Source of the DNA: RHLJ01 sp965212165
GTDB taxonomy: Bacteria > Bacteroidota > Rhodothermia > Balneolales > Balneolaceae
Assembly: GCA_965212165.1 (NCBI GenBank)
Contig: OZ243096.1
Coordinates: 930,001-994,000, forward strand
DNA: 64,000 nt
Direction of reading: 5' to 3'
Below the pieces are notes generated by a model. The model made no database searches. It was not told the DNA's origin and saw only the letters and a program-made list of their open reading frames with translations. The translations under genes and the position numbers were made by a program. This document shows, piece after piece, positions 17,074 through 24,676 of this stretch. Every line of letters starts with the position of its first letter. Position 1 is the first letter of the stretch.

Positions 17074-18390
17074 ATGATTTTTGCAGCAACAACGTCAACA
17101 GTAATACTCGCCAGTGTAGTCGTATTCTTCTTGGTGATTATTTTATTGGTATCATTATTACTAGGGGCAAAATCAGTTCTTGCACCATCTGGCCCGGTTA
17201 AGATTAGGATCAATGGTGAAAGAGAAATTGAAGTTGAATCTGGTGGTACTATCCTTAGTACCCTTGGTGACAATAAAATCTTTTTACCATCTGCATGTGG
17301 CGGGGGTGGAACTTGTGTTCAATGTGTATGCCAAGTACATGAGGGTGGCGGAGAAATTCTTCCAACTGAAAAACCTCACTTTACTAGAAAACAACAGGCT
17401 GAAAACTTTAGACTAGGTTGCCAAGTGAAGGTGAAGCAAGATATGGATATCCAGATCCCAGAGGAAGTATTTGGGATTAAAAAATGGGAAGCTACCGTAG
17501 TTTCTAATTACAATGTTGCTTCGTTTATCAAAGAATTCATCGTAGAAATTCCGGAAGATATGGATTACGAGGCTGGTGGATATATTCAGATCGAAATTCC
17601 TCCATGTGAAGTAGATTATAAAGATATCGATATCACCGCACATCCAGAAGAGCATCCTGGTGAGCTAGATAAGTTCAAACTAGAATGGGATAAGTTTGGA
17701 CTTTGGGATCTTAAGATGAAGAATGACGACACAATAGAACGTGCATATTCCATGGCTAGCTACCCAGCTGAAGGCCGTAAGATCATGCTTAATGTACGTA
17801 TCGCTACTCCACCATGGGACAGAGCTAAGAATAAATGGATGGATGTAAATCCTGGGATTGCGTCATCTTATATCTTCAATCAGAAGCCTGGTGATAAAGT
17901 TGTTATTTCAGGTCCGTATGGTGAGTTTTTTATTAAAGAAAAGACCGAAAGCGAAATGCTTTATATAGGTGGTGGAGCAGGAATGGCCCCAATGCGTTCT
18001 CACCTTTATCATTTATTCAAAACTCTTGAAACAGGTCGTAAGGTTACTTATTGGTATGGCGGTAGATCAAAAAGAGAATTATTCTATTTAGATCATTTCA
18101 AGCAACTAGAAGATAAATTCGACAATTTTAAATTCTACATCGTTCTTTCAGAGCCACTTGAGGAAGACAATTGGGTTGAAAAGAAAGACATGCAGGATGA
18201 AGATGGTGATGGTTTCCTTGGGTTTGTTCACCAAGCGGTAATAGACCAATACCTAGTTAAGCATCCTGAGCCAGAAGAAATAGAGTTCTATTTCTGTGGA
18301 CCTCCATTAATGAACCAAGCCGTACTAAAAATGTGCGATGATTGGGGAGTCCCAGAAGAGAACGTAGCCTTCGATGATTTCGGAGGATAG
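17074..18390 (+). CDS. nqrF: Na+-translocating NADH:quinone reductase subunit F
   Basis: NqrF takes electrons from NADH. It has one N-terminal helix (about 8-30), a 2Fe-2S ferredoxin domain with C-x5-C-x2-C (CGGGGTCVQC near residue 76) plus a fourth cysteine in RLGCQVKV, then an FAD domain (ERAYSMASYP) and an NADH domain (YIGGGAGMAPMRSH, EFYFCGPPLMNQAV). The C terminus ends VAFDDFGG as usual. Length 438. It is the last structural gene of the operon and is followed by a strong terminator. Confidence 0.97.
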   Translation: MIFAATTSTVILASVVVFFLVIILLVSLLLGAKSVLAPSGPVKIRINGEREIEVESGGTILSTLGDNKIFLPSACGGGGTCVQCVCQVHEGGGEILPTEKPHFTRKQQAENFRLGCQVKVKQDMDIQIPEEVFGIKKWEATVVSNYNVASFIKEFIVEIPEDMDYEAGGYIQIEIPPCEVDYKDIDITAHPEEHPGELDKFKLEWDKFGLWDLKMKNDDTIERAYSMASYPAEGRKIMLNVRIATPPWDRAKNKWMDVNPGIASSYIFNQKPGDKVVISGPYGEFFIKEKTESEMLYIGGGAGMAPMRSHLYHLFKTLETGRKVTYWYGGRSKRELFYLDHFKQLEDKFDNFKFYIVLSEPLEEDNWVEKKDMQDEDGDGFLGFVHQAVIDQYLVKHPEPEEIEFYFCGPPLMNQAVLKMCDDWGVPEENVAFDDFGG

Positions 18391-18395
18391 ATTTT

Positions 18396-18435
18396 AAAAG
18401 CCCTGCACATAAAAATTGTGCAGGGCTTTTTTGTT
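18396..18435 (+). terminator. Rho-independent terminator after nqrF
   Basis: A perfect 14-bp stem (AAAAGCCCTGCACA with TGTGCAGGGCTTTT) with a 7-base loop and trailing T-run begins 6 bases after the nqrF stop. The downstream apbE gene would need readthrough or its own promoter. Confidence 0.93.
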
Positions 18436-18451
18436 TAAAAAAATATAAATC

Positions 18452-19462
18452 ATGAAAAAATCACTTTTCCTATTAATAGCCTTCGGAATTATTCAGACTT
18501 CATGTGAAACTGAGAAAGAATTAAGATTAGTTGAAAACTCTGGATACGCTCAAGGATCAACTTATCAAATCAAATATTTGACATCAAAGAATCAAGATTT
18601 TGAAGACGAGATTGAATTCATCTTTCAAAGAATTGACAATTCAATGAGCACTTATTTACCCACTTCCCTAATCTCGGAAGTAAATAAAGGTGGTGTACAA
18701 GTAGAAGTAGATAAGATGTTTTTAGATGTGCTAAATCGTTCGATTGAGATAGCAGAAGAAACGAATGGTGAGTTTGACCCTACAGTAGGTCCTTTGGTTC
18801 GTCTTTGGGGATTTGGGTTCGATGAAATCAGAAGAGACGTGGATTCTGAAATGGTAGAGAGAGTTAAATCACAAACTGGTTATAACAAAATCGAAGAAGT
18901 AAATCGTAGAGTTATGATTCCGGAAGGGTTCTCACTTGATTTCAATGCAATTGCACAGGGATATACAGTTGATGTAATAGCTGAATATCTAGAGGGTCAG
19001 GGAATAGAAGGATATATGGTTGAAGTTGGGGGGGAAGTAAGAACCCGTGGATTTAATGATAAAAGAAAGCTATGGACAATTGGGGTAGATAAACCGCAAA
19101 ACGATATTGATAGCAATGATCGATTTCAATTTATCCTAGAGTTGGATAATTCTTCGTTAGCTACTTCAGGAAATTATAGAAAATACTGGGTAGATGAAAA
19201 AACAGGTACTAAGTATTCACATACAATAGATCCTAAAACTGGAACGCCTGCAAAGAACCGACTACTTAGTGCTTCTGTTGTAACAAGCTCTGCGATGGAT
19301 GCTGATGCCTATGCAACGGTTTGCATGGTGAAAGGTGTAGAGGCTTGTATTGAGTTTTTGGAGATGAAACCTGAGTTAGAAGGCTATCTAGTTTTTTCGA
19401 ATGATTCCGGAGATTGGGAAGTGTATGTATCCGATGGATTTCAAAATTTTATAAAAGAATAA
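18452..19462 (+). CDS. apbE: FAD:protein FMN transferase lipoprotein ApbE
   Basis: ApbE attaches FMN covalently to threonine in NqrB and NqrC. The 336-residue protein starts with a lipoprotein signal (MKKSLFLLIAFGIIQTSC, lipidated C18), so it is anchored facing the periplasm where the acceptor sites lie. Family segments are YAQGSTYQIKY, STYLPTSLISEVN, FDPTVGPLVRLWGFG, SLDFNAIAQGYTVD, EVGGEVRTRG, SGNYRKY and the metal-site TIDPKTGTPA, followed by SAMDADAYATVCMV. It lies 61 bases after nqrF, so its product completes the pump encoded upstream. The convergent small gene follows with no gap. Confidence 0.95.
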   Translation: MKKSLFLLIAFGIIQTSCETEKELRLVENSGYAQGSTYQIKYLTSKNQDFEDEIEFIFQRIDNSMSTYLPTSLISEVNKGGVQVEVDKMFLDVLNRSIEIAEETNGEFDPTVGPLVRLWGFGFDEIRRDVDSEMVERVKSQTGYNKIEEVNRRVMIPEGFSLDFNAIAQGYTVDVIAEYLEGQGIEGYMVEVGGEVRTRGFNDKRKLWTIGVDKPQNDIDSNDRFQFILELDNSSLATSGNYRKYWVDEKTGTKYSHTIDPKTGTPAKNRLLSASVVTSSAMDADAYATVCMVKGVEACIEFLEMKPELEGYLVFSNDSGDWEVYVSDGFQNFIKE

Positions 19463-19705
19463 TCAGGCGACAAAAGGACTAAATTCTTCTTTAGAATTCT
19501 TCTGCTCGTCGCTTTTACACTTTTGACTTGGTAAAGCTCCACATAAGCTACAAGCTTCTCCTTCTTTATTTAAAAAAGGGCTGTTACTAGCGCAAGTTCC
19601 AGAAAACTCACCGCCTTTTTTCAACAAGATTTTAACTGCAATTCCAGCAAATCCAATTCCAACTAAAGTAATAGCTAATACAGTTGTTAATAAAAAAGTA
19701 GACAT
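19463..19705 (-). CDS. Small Cys-rich membrane protein, candidate NqrM-like maturation factor
   Basis: The 80-residue protein has one N-terminal helix (about 4-27), two lysines, then a soluble tail with four cysteines at 38, 52, 55 and 63 (C-x13-C-x2-C-x7-C). Proteobacterial NqrM, known to help install the iron centre of NQR, likewise has one helix followed by an SG-[ST]-C motif and a short cluster of three more cysteines. Here the corresponding text is FSGTC and GEACSLCG. The gene converges on apbE with no spacing between stop codons, next to the nqr operon. Homology to NqrM is my inference from topology, cysteine pattern and neighbourhood; the spacing differs from the Vibrio protein. Confidence 0.6.
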   Translation of the reverse strand: MSTFLLTTVLAITLVGIGFAGIAVKILLKKGGEFSGTCASNSPFLNKEGEACSLCGALPSQKCKSDEQKNSKEEFSPFVA

Positions 19706-19803
19706 AATAGTGCTCCCTAATTAAGAACCTAAAGTTCGGGATTTATATAACTAACGGCAATAAATGATAAATAATTTCAGATGCGTCTGATTCGAAGTAT
19801 GCC

Positions 19804-19811
19804 TATATTTG
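19804..19811 (+). promoter_or_regulatory. TAnnTTTG -7 box upstream of tRNA-Arg
   Basis: TATATTTG matches the Bacteroidota -7 consensus exactly and lies 57 bases before the tRNA. No convincing TTTG -33 box is present at the usual distance. Confidence 0.45.
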
Positions 19812-19867
19812 TTGCCCTCTGTAGAAAAGAAAGTCCTTAATCTAGGAATCTTTTTTAAGAGTTTAAT

Positions 19868-19941
19868 GCACCCGTAGCTCAACTGGATAGAGTACCAGGT
19901 TTCGGCCCTGGGGGTTGGAGGTTCGAACCCTCTCGGGTGTA
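19868..19941 (+). tRNA. tRNA-Arg (anticodon TCG)
   Basis: A 74-base cloverleaf folds cleanly: acceptor stem GCACCCG with CGGGTGT (one G.U at the end), D arm AGCTCAACTGGATAGAGT, anticodon stem CCAGG/CCTGG with loop TTTCGGC, and T arm GGAGG-TTCGAAC-CCTCT. The loop's centre is TCG, which reads CGA and, with wobble, other CGN arginine codons. CCA is not encoded, and a terminator follows. Confidence 0.95.
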
Positions 19942-19948
19942 CTAAAAT

Positions 19949-19979
19949 CAAAAGCCACTTTTTTAAAGTGGCTTTTTTT
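19949..19979. terminator. Terminator shared by tRNA-Arg and the LytTR regulator gene
   Basis: A 10-bp stem (AAAGCCACTT with AAGTGGCTTT, loop of five) ends in a T-run on the plus strand and has A-residues on the other side, so it can also act for the minus-strand gene whose stop codon overlaps its end at 19978-19980. Confidence 0.85.
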
Positions 19980-20655
19980 ATTTAAGAAAGGCGTCTCCAA
20001 AATCTGCTTTATAAGCTTTTCCGATGGGGATCGAGTTGTCTTGTATATGTATGAGATTACCTTCAACAAAATCGATCTTATTCAAATCAATAATATAAGA
20101 TTTATGAACACGCAAAAAATTCGAAGCAGGTAGTTCCTGTAATATTGATTTAAGTGTTTTGTAGAAAGTTAACTTTTGAGACTCAGTCGTTAACGTTAAG
20201 TAGTCTCCTTTTGCTTCGATATAAAGAATTTCAGAAAAGGATATTCTATAGATCTTTCCATCTGCTTTAACAGTTATAAATTCATCAGTACGTTTTACGG
20301 AATTTTGATTTTCTACTTTATGAATCGCTTTCAAAAAACGTTCAAACGAAAATGGTTTTAGTAGATAATCGACCACATCAAGCTCATAACCGTCTAATGC
20401 ATATTCAGAATATGCCGTTGTTAAAATAACTTTTGGTGGATTTTGAAGACTTTTTAATAAACTTATACCAGAAAGCTTTGGCATATTGATATCTAAAAAA
20501 ATTAAATCAACGGACTCAGTTTTTAAATAATTATATGCACTCAATCCATCTTCAAATTCTTTAAGTAAGGCAAGATTCGGAACATCTGATATATATTGCC
20601 TAAGAATGTCTCTAGCTATTGGCTCGTCTTCTACTATAATGCAATTGATACTCAC
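19978..20655 (-). CDS. LytTR-family response regulator
   Basis: The 225-residue protein has an N-terminal receiver domain (acidic pair VEDEP near residue 10, phospho-acceptor in LIFLDINMP at about D56, conserved T in ILTTAYS and K in LLKPF) and a C-terminal LytTR DNA-binding domain (KIYRISFSEILYIEAKGDYL, then FLRVHKSYIIDLNKI). Such regulators bind paired direct repeats. It overlaps the kinase gene upstream by four bases, the usual pairing of sensor and regulator. The target is probably its own operon promoter, where a 21-base-spaced repeat pair is seen at 22432-22463. Confidence 0.94.
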   Translation of the reverse strand: MSINCIIVEDEPIARDILRQYISDVPNLALLKEFEDGLSAYNYLKTESVDLIFLDINMPKLSGISLLKSLQNPPKVILTTAYSEYALDGYELDVVDYLLKPFSFERFLKAIHKVENQNSVKRTDEFITVKADGKIYRISFSEILYIEAKGDYLTLTTESQKLTFYKTLKSILQELPASNFLRVHKSYIIDLNKIDFVEGNLIHIQDNSIPIGKAYKADFGDAFLK

Positions 20656-21686
20656 TTAATATCCAATTTGAGTTCAAGTTCGAATCTGGAATTAGCCTCT
20701 TTGATTGATAGATTGTGCTTTTCAGGAAAGAGAAGTGATAGTCGTTTTTCCGCATTTGAAATCCCGGTACCAGATGAAGTTTTTTCCAGCGGCATAGATG
20801 TGCTAATTGAATTTGATGTAGTTAAAGTAAGAACACTATCAAAATACTTAAGTGTAATTAAAATCCTATCCTGAAGTTCTGAAGTACTACCATACTTAAA
20901 ACAGTTTTCAATAAAATTAACAAGTAATAATGGGGGAAGTTTAATATTTGAAAAGTCACCTTCGGTCTTAAAAAGTACTCTATTCGGATTAGAAAGTCGT
21001 TCCTTTTGAAGTTCAATATACTTTTCTAAATACTCCACTTCATCAATTAAAGCTACCTCTTCTTTATTCATATTTTCGACTATATATCTCAGAATATCGG
21101 ATAACTTTAAAATCATATGTGGTGCTTTTTCAGATTTTTTTAGAGCCTCACCGTAAATTGTATTCAGATTATTGAATAGAAAATGTGGATTAATCTGAGC
21201 TCTTAAAGCCTTTAATTCACTTTTAGTATTCTCCTCTTCAAGTTTCGAAAACTTTAATTCGGTTTCTTTTCTATTGAACCAAGTTTTGGATAACTCAATA
21301 AGTGTTGAAAAAAGAACGTAGACACTCATTATGCCAAGTATTTCCAACATACTATATAGTGCTACAAAGTAGTAATCAGGAAAAATGAGACTAGCAAAAT
21401 ATCCAAAAGAAAAACTATATAAAAAGTAGGTGAGTCCAAACCCGGGTATAAGGATTAAAACTAAGTAAATCCAAAATCCATATTTACTTAGGATATTGGG
21501 AATGAGGTGGTAAATATTAAGACATACTATGACAATAAATGGAATATGGAATAGAAAGGTATAAATGATATCAATTGTTCTAATATCATCTGTTTGCGAA
21601 AATAGTCGTAGTGTTATGAAGAAAGAAATTGTCCAGAAAATGATATTCTGGACAATATTTCTAGCTAAAGTTTTATTAAAGCGCAT
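20652..21686 (-). CDS. LytS/YehU-type sensor histidine kinase
   Basis: This 344-residue kinase has four N-terminal hydrophobic helices (about 12-29, 40-62, 72-93 and 103-133) and no large extracytoplasmic domain. A short coiled coil (KFSKLEEENTKSELKALRAQ) leads to the His_kinase motif INPHFLFNNLNTIYG, whose histidine is the phosphorylation site, and a C-terminal ATPase with NFIENCFKYG and the G-box GTGISNAEKRL. It shares four bases with the regulator gene downstream and overlaps the lipoprotein gene upstream by 11 bases. The signal is unknown; the membrane segment itself or the lipoprotein may sense it. Confidence 0.92.
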   Translation of the reverse strand: MRFNKTLARNIVQNIIFWTISFFITLRLFSQTDDIRTIDIIYTFLFHIPFIVIVCLNIYHLIPNILSKYGFWIYLVLILIPGFGLTYFLYSFSFGYFASLIFPDYYFVALYSMLEILGIMSVYVLFSTLIELSKTWFNRKETELKFSKLEEENTKSELKALRAQINPHFLFNNLNTIYGEALKKSEKAPHMILKLSDILRYIVENMNKEEVALIDEVEYLEKYIELQKERLSNPNRVLFKTEGDFSNIKLPPLLLVNFIENCFKYGSTSELQDRILITLKYFDSVLTLTTSNSISTSMPLEKTSSGTGISNAEKRLSLLFPEKHNLSIKEANSRFELELKLDIK

Positions 21687-22365
21687 TTTTACTACGAGCT
21701 AAAGTTTTAGGATCATCAAATGCTTTTTCATCGTTACTATACTTTGTAACAAACTTTTGAAGCTCTTCAGTTGAGGCTGTAATTAAAATTTCATTATCGC
21801 TTGTTGTATTAGATACTTTCTCATGCTTTATTCGAATCCTATTGTTCTCAATTAGCTCTTTAATCCAAGAATCTTTAAAGAACTCGATACTAAGCTCTGA
21901 TTCAACTATACTAAGCTTAGAAAATGTATGTACTGGGAAAAGGTGTGAATTTGCAAAACTTGTAGTTACACTAACATCAATAAGTTCAAGGTCCATAAAA
22001 TAATTTCCACCGAAAGATCCTATATGACCAAAGAAAAAAGAACTATCTATTCTAGAATCGCTAAACTCCTCTAAAATAACTAGGTAAGAATTACCTTCCA
22101 TTTCACCACTATCTTCAAATGAAATACTCCCTTCAGTATTATCATTATTATAATCGAACTGTATTTCATTATTCAAGTCCTCAAAATTCCGAGTATCATG
22201 AATAAATGTCCATCTGTTTTCATCGTCTTCCCATCTTCCTTCTAGCCCATCTAGTAAAATAGCATCTTTGTCGGTGACCAATGGATGTACAGATTTCAGA
22301 AAACATCCAGTTAATAGTAAAATGGTAAAAACTGAAAGAGTGATATAGTGTAGAATTGATTTCAT
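21676..22365 (-). CDS. Lipoprotein of unknown function in a two-component operon
   Basis: The 229-residue protein begins with a lipoprotein signal (lipobox LLTGC, cysteine at 21), then SVHPLVTDKDAILLDGLEGRWEDDENRW, a pattern that suggests a small beta-rich domain opening with a WEDDxxxW-type strand. The remainder is acidic and without recognised catalytic motifs. I do not recognise a function. Because its 3' end overlaps the kinase gene by 11 bases, the two are co-translated, which makes it a possible accessory sensor or an output of the LytTR system. Confidence 0.75.
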   Translation of the reverse strand: MKSILHYITLSVFTILLLTGCFLKSVHPLVTDKDAILLDGLEGRWEDDENRWTFIHDTRNFEDLNNEIQFDYNNDNTEGSISFEDSGEMEGNSYLVILEEFSDSRIDSSFFFGHIGSFGGNYFMDLELIDVSVTTSFANSHLFPVHTFSKLSIVESELSIEFFKDSWIKELIENNRIRIKHEKVSNTTSDNEILITASTEELQKFVTKYSNDEKAFDDPKTLARSKNAL

Positions 22366-22431
22366 TTAATTTGGGATTATTTATGATTTCAATCCAAAGA
22401 AAAGGGGATTTAAAGACAGGAATAAATATTT

Positions 22432-22473
22432 TCGATAAACGACACCCTTTTCTCGGTAAACGAATCAAATTTA
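22432..22473 (-). promoter_or_regulatory. LytTR-type direct repeat pair and -7 box upstream of the two-component operon
   Basis: On the plus strand TCGATAAACGA (22432-22442) and TCGGTAAACGA (22453-22463) are 11-base repeats with one mismatch and a 21-base period. Read on the minus strand each contains CGTTTA[TC]C, close to the published LytTR half-site. CAAATTTA at 22466-22473 is an exact minus-strand TAnnTTTG box. The lipoprotein ATG lies about 100 bases downstream. Confidence 0.5.
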
Positions 22474-22509
22474 TAATCAGGAAATAAAAATAGACTTAAA
22501 AGTAAAAAA

Positions 22510-23283
22510 CTAGTTTACTTGGTTATTGAATCTATCTCGTAACTCCTGAACATATATTCCAATATCATTTCGGAGTTCAAAGAAGCGGCTATGAAACTCT
22601 TGGTAATCCTTTTTAGATATAAAAGATTTACCCTTAATTGAAGGTAAAAGTGAAAGGCATAAATTTGCACAAGCTAAAGCTTTCTTAGTATATGCGATAT
22701 TTGCACCAAGGTAATCAGCCTCGAATCCAAATGAATATCCTCCAGCTAGTTTAGCTCCAATTTTAAGAGCTTCGCCCACGTATTCCTGATATACTTTAGT
22801 ATGAGACTTTGCTGATACACTTTCAGCCCACCTTAACACGTCTACAGCTAATTGCTTAGACTGATTGTAGATTAGTAGGTTGTCGAGTGAGCCATAATCT
22901 GATACAGCAAACTCTTCACTTAATGATTTCCATTCTTCACCTTCATCAAAATCATCACTCTCTTCGAAGTCAGAAAGGTCGTCATCATATCCGAATAAGA
23001 AATCATCTTCGTCGTCAAAATCATCTTCATCATCCCATTCTTCATCCTCTGGGAAATAAGCTTCATCTAAGAGCAGCTCTTCTTCAACATAGGCTTCAAA
23101 CGCATCATCTTCACTAAGACTTTCTTTTAATAGAGTGACCCATCGAGGGATATTTCCCTTAGGATCTGAAGAGATAAATTTTCGAAGTTGATCACTTTTC
23201 TTCTCAACTTCATTAAGGTGAGATTCCCATTTGTGTTCATCCCAAAGCTCATCGTTGGATCCATCAAAGTGCATATACGACAT
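22510..23283 (-). CDS. Unknown protein with acidic low-complexity segment
   Basis: The 257-residue protein has a polar N-terminal helix region, a strongly acidic middle (about residues 68-118, mostly D and E with W, F and Y), and a C-terminal alpha-helical domain (about 130-255) with alternating hydrophobic residues that could form a helical bundle. No signal peptide, membrane helix or catalytic motif is visible. I do not recognise the family. It is transcribed alone, divergent from the GH53 genes, with its promoter in the shared 187-base intergenic region that also holds two inverted repeats. Confidence 0.7.
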   Translation of the reverse strand: MSYMHFDGSNDELWDEHKWESHLNEVEKKSDQLRKFISSDPKGNIPRWVTLLKESLSEDDAFEAYVEEELLLDEAYFPEDEEWDDEDDFDDEDDFLFGYDDDLSDFEESDDFDEGEEWKSLSEEFAVSDYGSLDNLLIYNQSKQLAVDVLRWAESVSAKSHTKVYQEYVGEALKIGAKLAGGYSFGFEADYLGANIAYTKKALACANLCLSLLPSIKGKSFISKKDYQEFHSRFFELRNDIGIYVQELRDRFNNQVN

Positions 23284-23360
23284 TTATAGATGGTTAAGGT
23301 TTACTATAGAAACGAATTTCATTTATTGATTGCAATAGAAGGTGGAAAAATAACGCTTTT

Positions 23361-23380
23361 TGTGGATAAATAGTTATCCA
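23361..23380. promoter_or_regulatory. Inverted repeat with DnaA-box-like sequence in divergent promoter region
   Basis: TGGATAA-ATAG-TTATCCA is a perfect 7-bp inverted repeat (23363-23369 and 23374-23380). Its left arm lies in TGTGGATAA (23361-23369), the exact reverse complement of the DnaA box TTATCCACA. It lies between the divergent unknown gene and the GH53 pair and may be an operator or DnaA-responsive site. Confidence 0.4.
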
Positions 23381-23426
23381 TTATGAATTAATTTTAAAAG
23401 ATTCAGAAAAATTAGAACGCTTTTAG

Positions 23427-23434
23427 TATATTTG
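23427..23434 (+). promoter_or_regulatory. TAnnTTTG -7 box of the GH53 operon
   Basis: TATATTTG matches the Bacteroidota -7 consensus and is seven bases upstream of the LacI-type palindrome, so the predicted transcription start falls in or beside that operator. The ATG follows at 23471. Confidence 0.55.
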
Positions 23435-23441
23435 ATCAATA

Positions 23442-23457
23442 ATGTTAACGTTAACAT
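23442..23457. promoter_or_regulatory. LacI/GalR-type operator in front of the GH53 pair
   Basis: A perfect 16-base palindrome, ATGTTAACGTTAACAT, has the central CG typical of LacI-family operators. It lies just after the -7 box and 13 bases before the first galactanase start codon, the position of a repressor site. The regulator gene is not in the window. Confidence 0.6.
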
Positions 23458-23470
23458 ATTAATAGTGTCT

Positions 23471-24649
23471 ATGAAAATCTTTAAAATAATTCTTATTGCA
23501 TGTGGCATATTGCTTTACTCAAATTTAACAGCACAGGAATTCTATTATGGAAATGATCTTTCATATGTAAATATGATGGAGGACTGTGGAGCTAATTTTA
23601 AGGAGGGTGGAGTTGCAAAAGATGTCTACCAAATTTATGCTGATAATGGACATAATTTAGTGCGTTTACGACTATGGGTTGATCCATTATGGCAAAATGA
23701 AATTCAACAGCCCGACGGAGTAAAAAATCAATACAATGATTTTGAAGATGTAAAAGAGGCAATAAAAAGATCGAAGGAAGCAGGAATGAAAGTTCTGTTG
23801 AATTTCCATTATTCAGATTTTTGGGCTGATCCAAAAAGACAGGTAATACCTAAAAGATGGCAGAAAGTAGCTAATAATACGGATGCTCTTGCTGATTCAG
23901 TATATAATTACACTTTTAAAGTACTCAGTTTATTGGATAAGGTTGGTTTAATGCCTGAACAGGTACAGGTTGGAAACGAAAATAATTCAGGAATGTTAGT
24001 ACATTCAAATATTGGTTCCGTAGAAAATGATTTTGAAGTTGGAGGAATAATTGAAGGAGGATGGGCGCGACAAGAAAAGCTTTTTAATGCAGGGATAAAG
24101 GCTGTAAGAGATGTTTCCGAAAACTCAGAGATTAAAACTAAAATAGTACTTCAATATGCTGGTGTTGGGGAAGACCTTAGAAGGTGGTTTAGAAACATTA
24201 AGGATTACGGAATAATAGATTTCGATATTATTGGGTTTTCATATTATATAGCATGGCATGGTAGTAATATTTCAGAAGTAGGTGAAGACATTAGATATTT
24301 AGCAACATCCTACCCTGAAAAGGAGATCGTAATTGTAGAAACAGGGTACCCATGGACTTCTGAAAATTTTGACTCAAATGGAAATATTATCTCAACAGTA
24401 GATTCGAGTTATATACCTCTAAGCCCTGAAATGCAAAGAAAATATTTAATAGACTTAAGCAAGGAGGTAATGAACTCAGGAGGTCATGGGATTATTTTTT
24501 GGGAATCGGGCTGGGTTTCAACAGCTTGTAGAACACCTTGGGGGCAAGGTTCTTCTCATGACCACGTTACATTTTTTGAGCCTAGAGAATATAATTTTAT
24601 TAATGAAGGCGGTGGTGATTGGCCGAATCCTAATCATTACAAAAATTAA
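23471..24649 (+). CDS. GH53 arabinogalactan endo-beta-1,4-galactanase
   Basis: From the ATG at 23471 the product is 392 residues with a signal peptide (cleavage likely after LTAQ, residue 22). It is a single GH53 barrel: GNDLSYVNMMEDCG near the start, RLRLWVDP, NFHYSDFWADP, the acid/base glutamate at E170 in QVGNENNSG, and the nucleophile at E290 in IVIVETGYPW. These enzymes cleave internal beta-1,4-galactosyl bonds of pectic or algal galactans. Unlike its neighbour it lacks a C-terminal sorting domain, so it is likely periplasmic. An in-frame ATG at 23432 overlaps the operator and is not used. The downstream paralogue follows after 27 bases. Confidence 0.93.
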   Translation: MKIFKIILIACGILLYSNLTAQEFYYGNDLSYVNMMEDCGANFKEGGVAKDVYQIYADNGHNLVRLRLWVDPLWQNEIQQPDGVKNQYNDFEDVKEAIKRSKEAGMKVLLNFHYSDFWADPKRQVIPKRWQKVANNTDALADSVYNYTFKVLSLLDKVGLMPEQVQVGNENNSGMLVHSNIGSVENDFEVGGIIEGGWARQEKLFNAGIKAVRDVSENSEIKTKIVLQYAGVGEDLRRWFRNIKDYGIIDFDIIGFSYYIAWHGSNISEVGEDIRYLATSYPEKEIVIVETGYPWTSENFDSNGNIISTVDSSYIPLSPEMQRKYLIDLSKEVMNSGGHGIIFWESGWVSTACRTPWGQGSSHDHVTFFEPREYNFINEGGGDWPNPNHYKN

Positions 24650-24676
24650 GAAATATATTTAATCGAAGTATAAGCA

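Noticed and set aside
22887..23117. Histidine- and leucine-rich reading frame on the plus strand
   Set aside because: It is the reverse complement of the acidic low-complexity segment of the minus-strand gene and has no start context or other support.
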